Source of the DNA: Mycobacterium attenuatum
Lineage (GTDB): Bacteria > Actinomycetota > Actinomycetes > Mycobacteriales > Mycobacteriaceae
DNA: 64,000 nt
Reading direction: 5' to 3'
Assembly: GCF_900566085.1 (NCBI RefSeq)
Contig: NZ_UPHT01000004.1
Location: 36,715-100,714 of the forward strand
The position numbers and the translations under genes are program-made. This document shows, in pieces, positions 63,703 to 64,000 of the stretch; within the stretch, counting starts at the first letter, position 1; each line of letters begins with the position of its first letter. The notes beneath the pieces were generated by a model. The model was not told the origin of the DNA. It made no database searches and saw only the letters and a program-made list of their open reading frames with translations.

Positions 63703-64000
63703 ATGTCCAATGTGGTGGCGGTTCCGCAGCTGCTGTCGTCCGCGGCCGCCGAATTGGCGACCATCGGCCAGGCGGTGAACTCCGCAACTACAGCCGCAGC
63801 GCTGCCCACCACCGGAATTCCGGCAGCGGCTCAGGACGAGGTTTCGGCGGCGGTGGCGTCGCTGTTTGCCGCGTACGCCCGGGACTATCAGGCGCTGAGC
63901 GCGCGATCCAGCGCGTTTCACCAGCAGTTCGTCGAGTCGTTGACGGCGAGTGCGAGTTCGTATGCGGCCGCGGAATCGGCCAATGCCAATCCGCTGGCGC
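63703..64000 (+). CDS. PE family protein (partial, runs off the window)
   Basis: 99 codons visible from ATG 63703, preceded by GGAGGAA. MSNVVAVPQLLSSAAAELAT and the following helical PE domain (ALPTTGIPAAAQDEVSAAVA, SLFAAYARDYQALSAR) are typical. It is a type VII secretion substrate. Whether it is a short PE or a PE_PGRS cannot be seen. Confidence 0.93.
   Translation, partial: MSNVVAVPQLLSSAAAELATIGQAVNSATTAAALPTTGIPAAAQDEVSAAVASLFAAYARDYQALSARSSAFHQQFVESLTASASSYAAAESANANPLA

Overview
The window is high-GC actinobacterial DNA from a Mycobacterium. Evidence for the genus: PE and PPE family genes, an intein-split dnaB, a celA1-like GH6 cellulase, a monomeric icd2, an Rv0072/Rv0073-type ABC pair, an Eis-like acetyltransferase, a Ddn-like protein, and numerous TetR, FadE, F420 and CaiB-type genes. 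The backbone order (rplI - dnaB - cellulase - icd2 - ABC pair) resembles M. tuberculosis Rv0056-Rv0073 with many insertions. I cannot name the species.

Region 1 (1-3774): the 3' end of rplI, a terminator, a possible small zinc-ribbon gene on the minus strand, and dnaB. dnaB carries two inteins: a class 3-type mini-intein inside the Walker A motif and a large LAGLIDADG intein.

Region 2 (about 3786-21009) is the highlight. I read it as one Tn7-like transposon inserted 11 bp after the dnaB stop codon. It carries tnsA, tnsB, tnsC and tniQ as an overlapping operon, short inverted ends of the TGT...ACA type, and repeated TnsB-site-like motifs at both ends. Its cargo is an almost complete zinc-starvation toolkit: ZnuABC uptake, a UPF0718 permease with its TIGR03943 partner, a His-rich small protein, one true COG0523 GTPase and two P-loop-less COG0523 relatives. 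It also has zinc-free paralogues of ribosomal proteins S18, S14, L33, L28 and L31, and its own SmtB and Zur repressors. Eight Zur-box-like operators sit in the cargo promoters. tniQ is cut at about 8570, where it joins the 5' fragment of a second UPF0718 permease.

Region 3 (21010-31500): MazF-like remnant, CYP144-like P450, zinc-type dehydrogenase, NrtR-type regulator divergent from an NAD-kinase-like plus SPFH operon, GH6 cellulase, RecF/OLD-like ATPase, a Cys- and Ala-rich repeat protein, RNase Z and a Nudix hydrolase.

Region 4 (31500-50700): CPBP protease; tetR-fadE-glycosyltransferase operon; Eis-like; Ddn-like; icd2; FAD steroid-dehydrogenase-like gene with a KstR box; D-aminoacylase-like amidohydrolase; STAS protein; an ABC exporter whose ATPase is fused to a cyclic-nucleotide-binding domain; esterase; MarR; membrane acyltransferase.

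Region 5 (50700-64000): an alpha/beta hydrolase under a divergent TetR with a clear operator; a LysR regulator divergent from a UGSC-type protein cluster with a CaiB CoA-transferase; a PPE gene; a NodB deacetylase; flavin/F420 enzymes; a pair of divergent paralogous TetR genes with twin palindromes between them; intergenic tandem repeats; an NDMA-type alcohol dehydrogenase; and the start of a PE gene running off the window.
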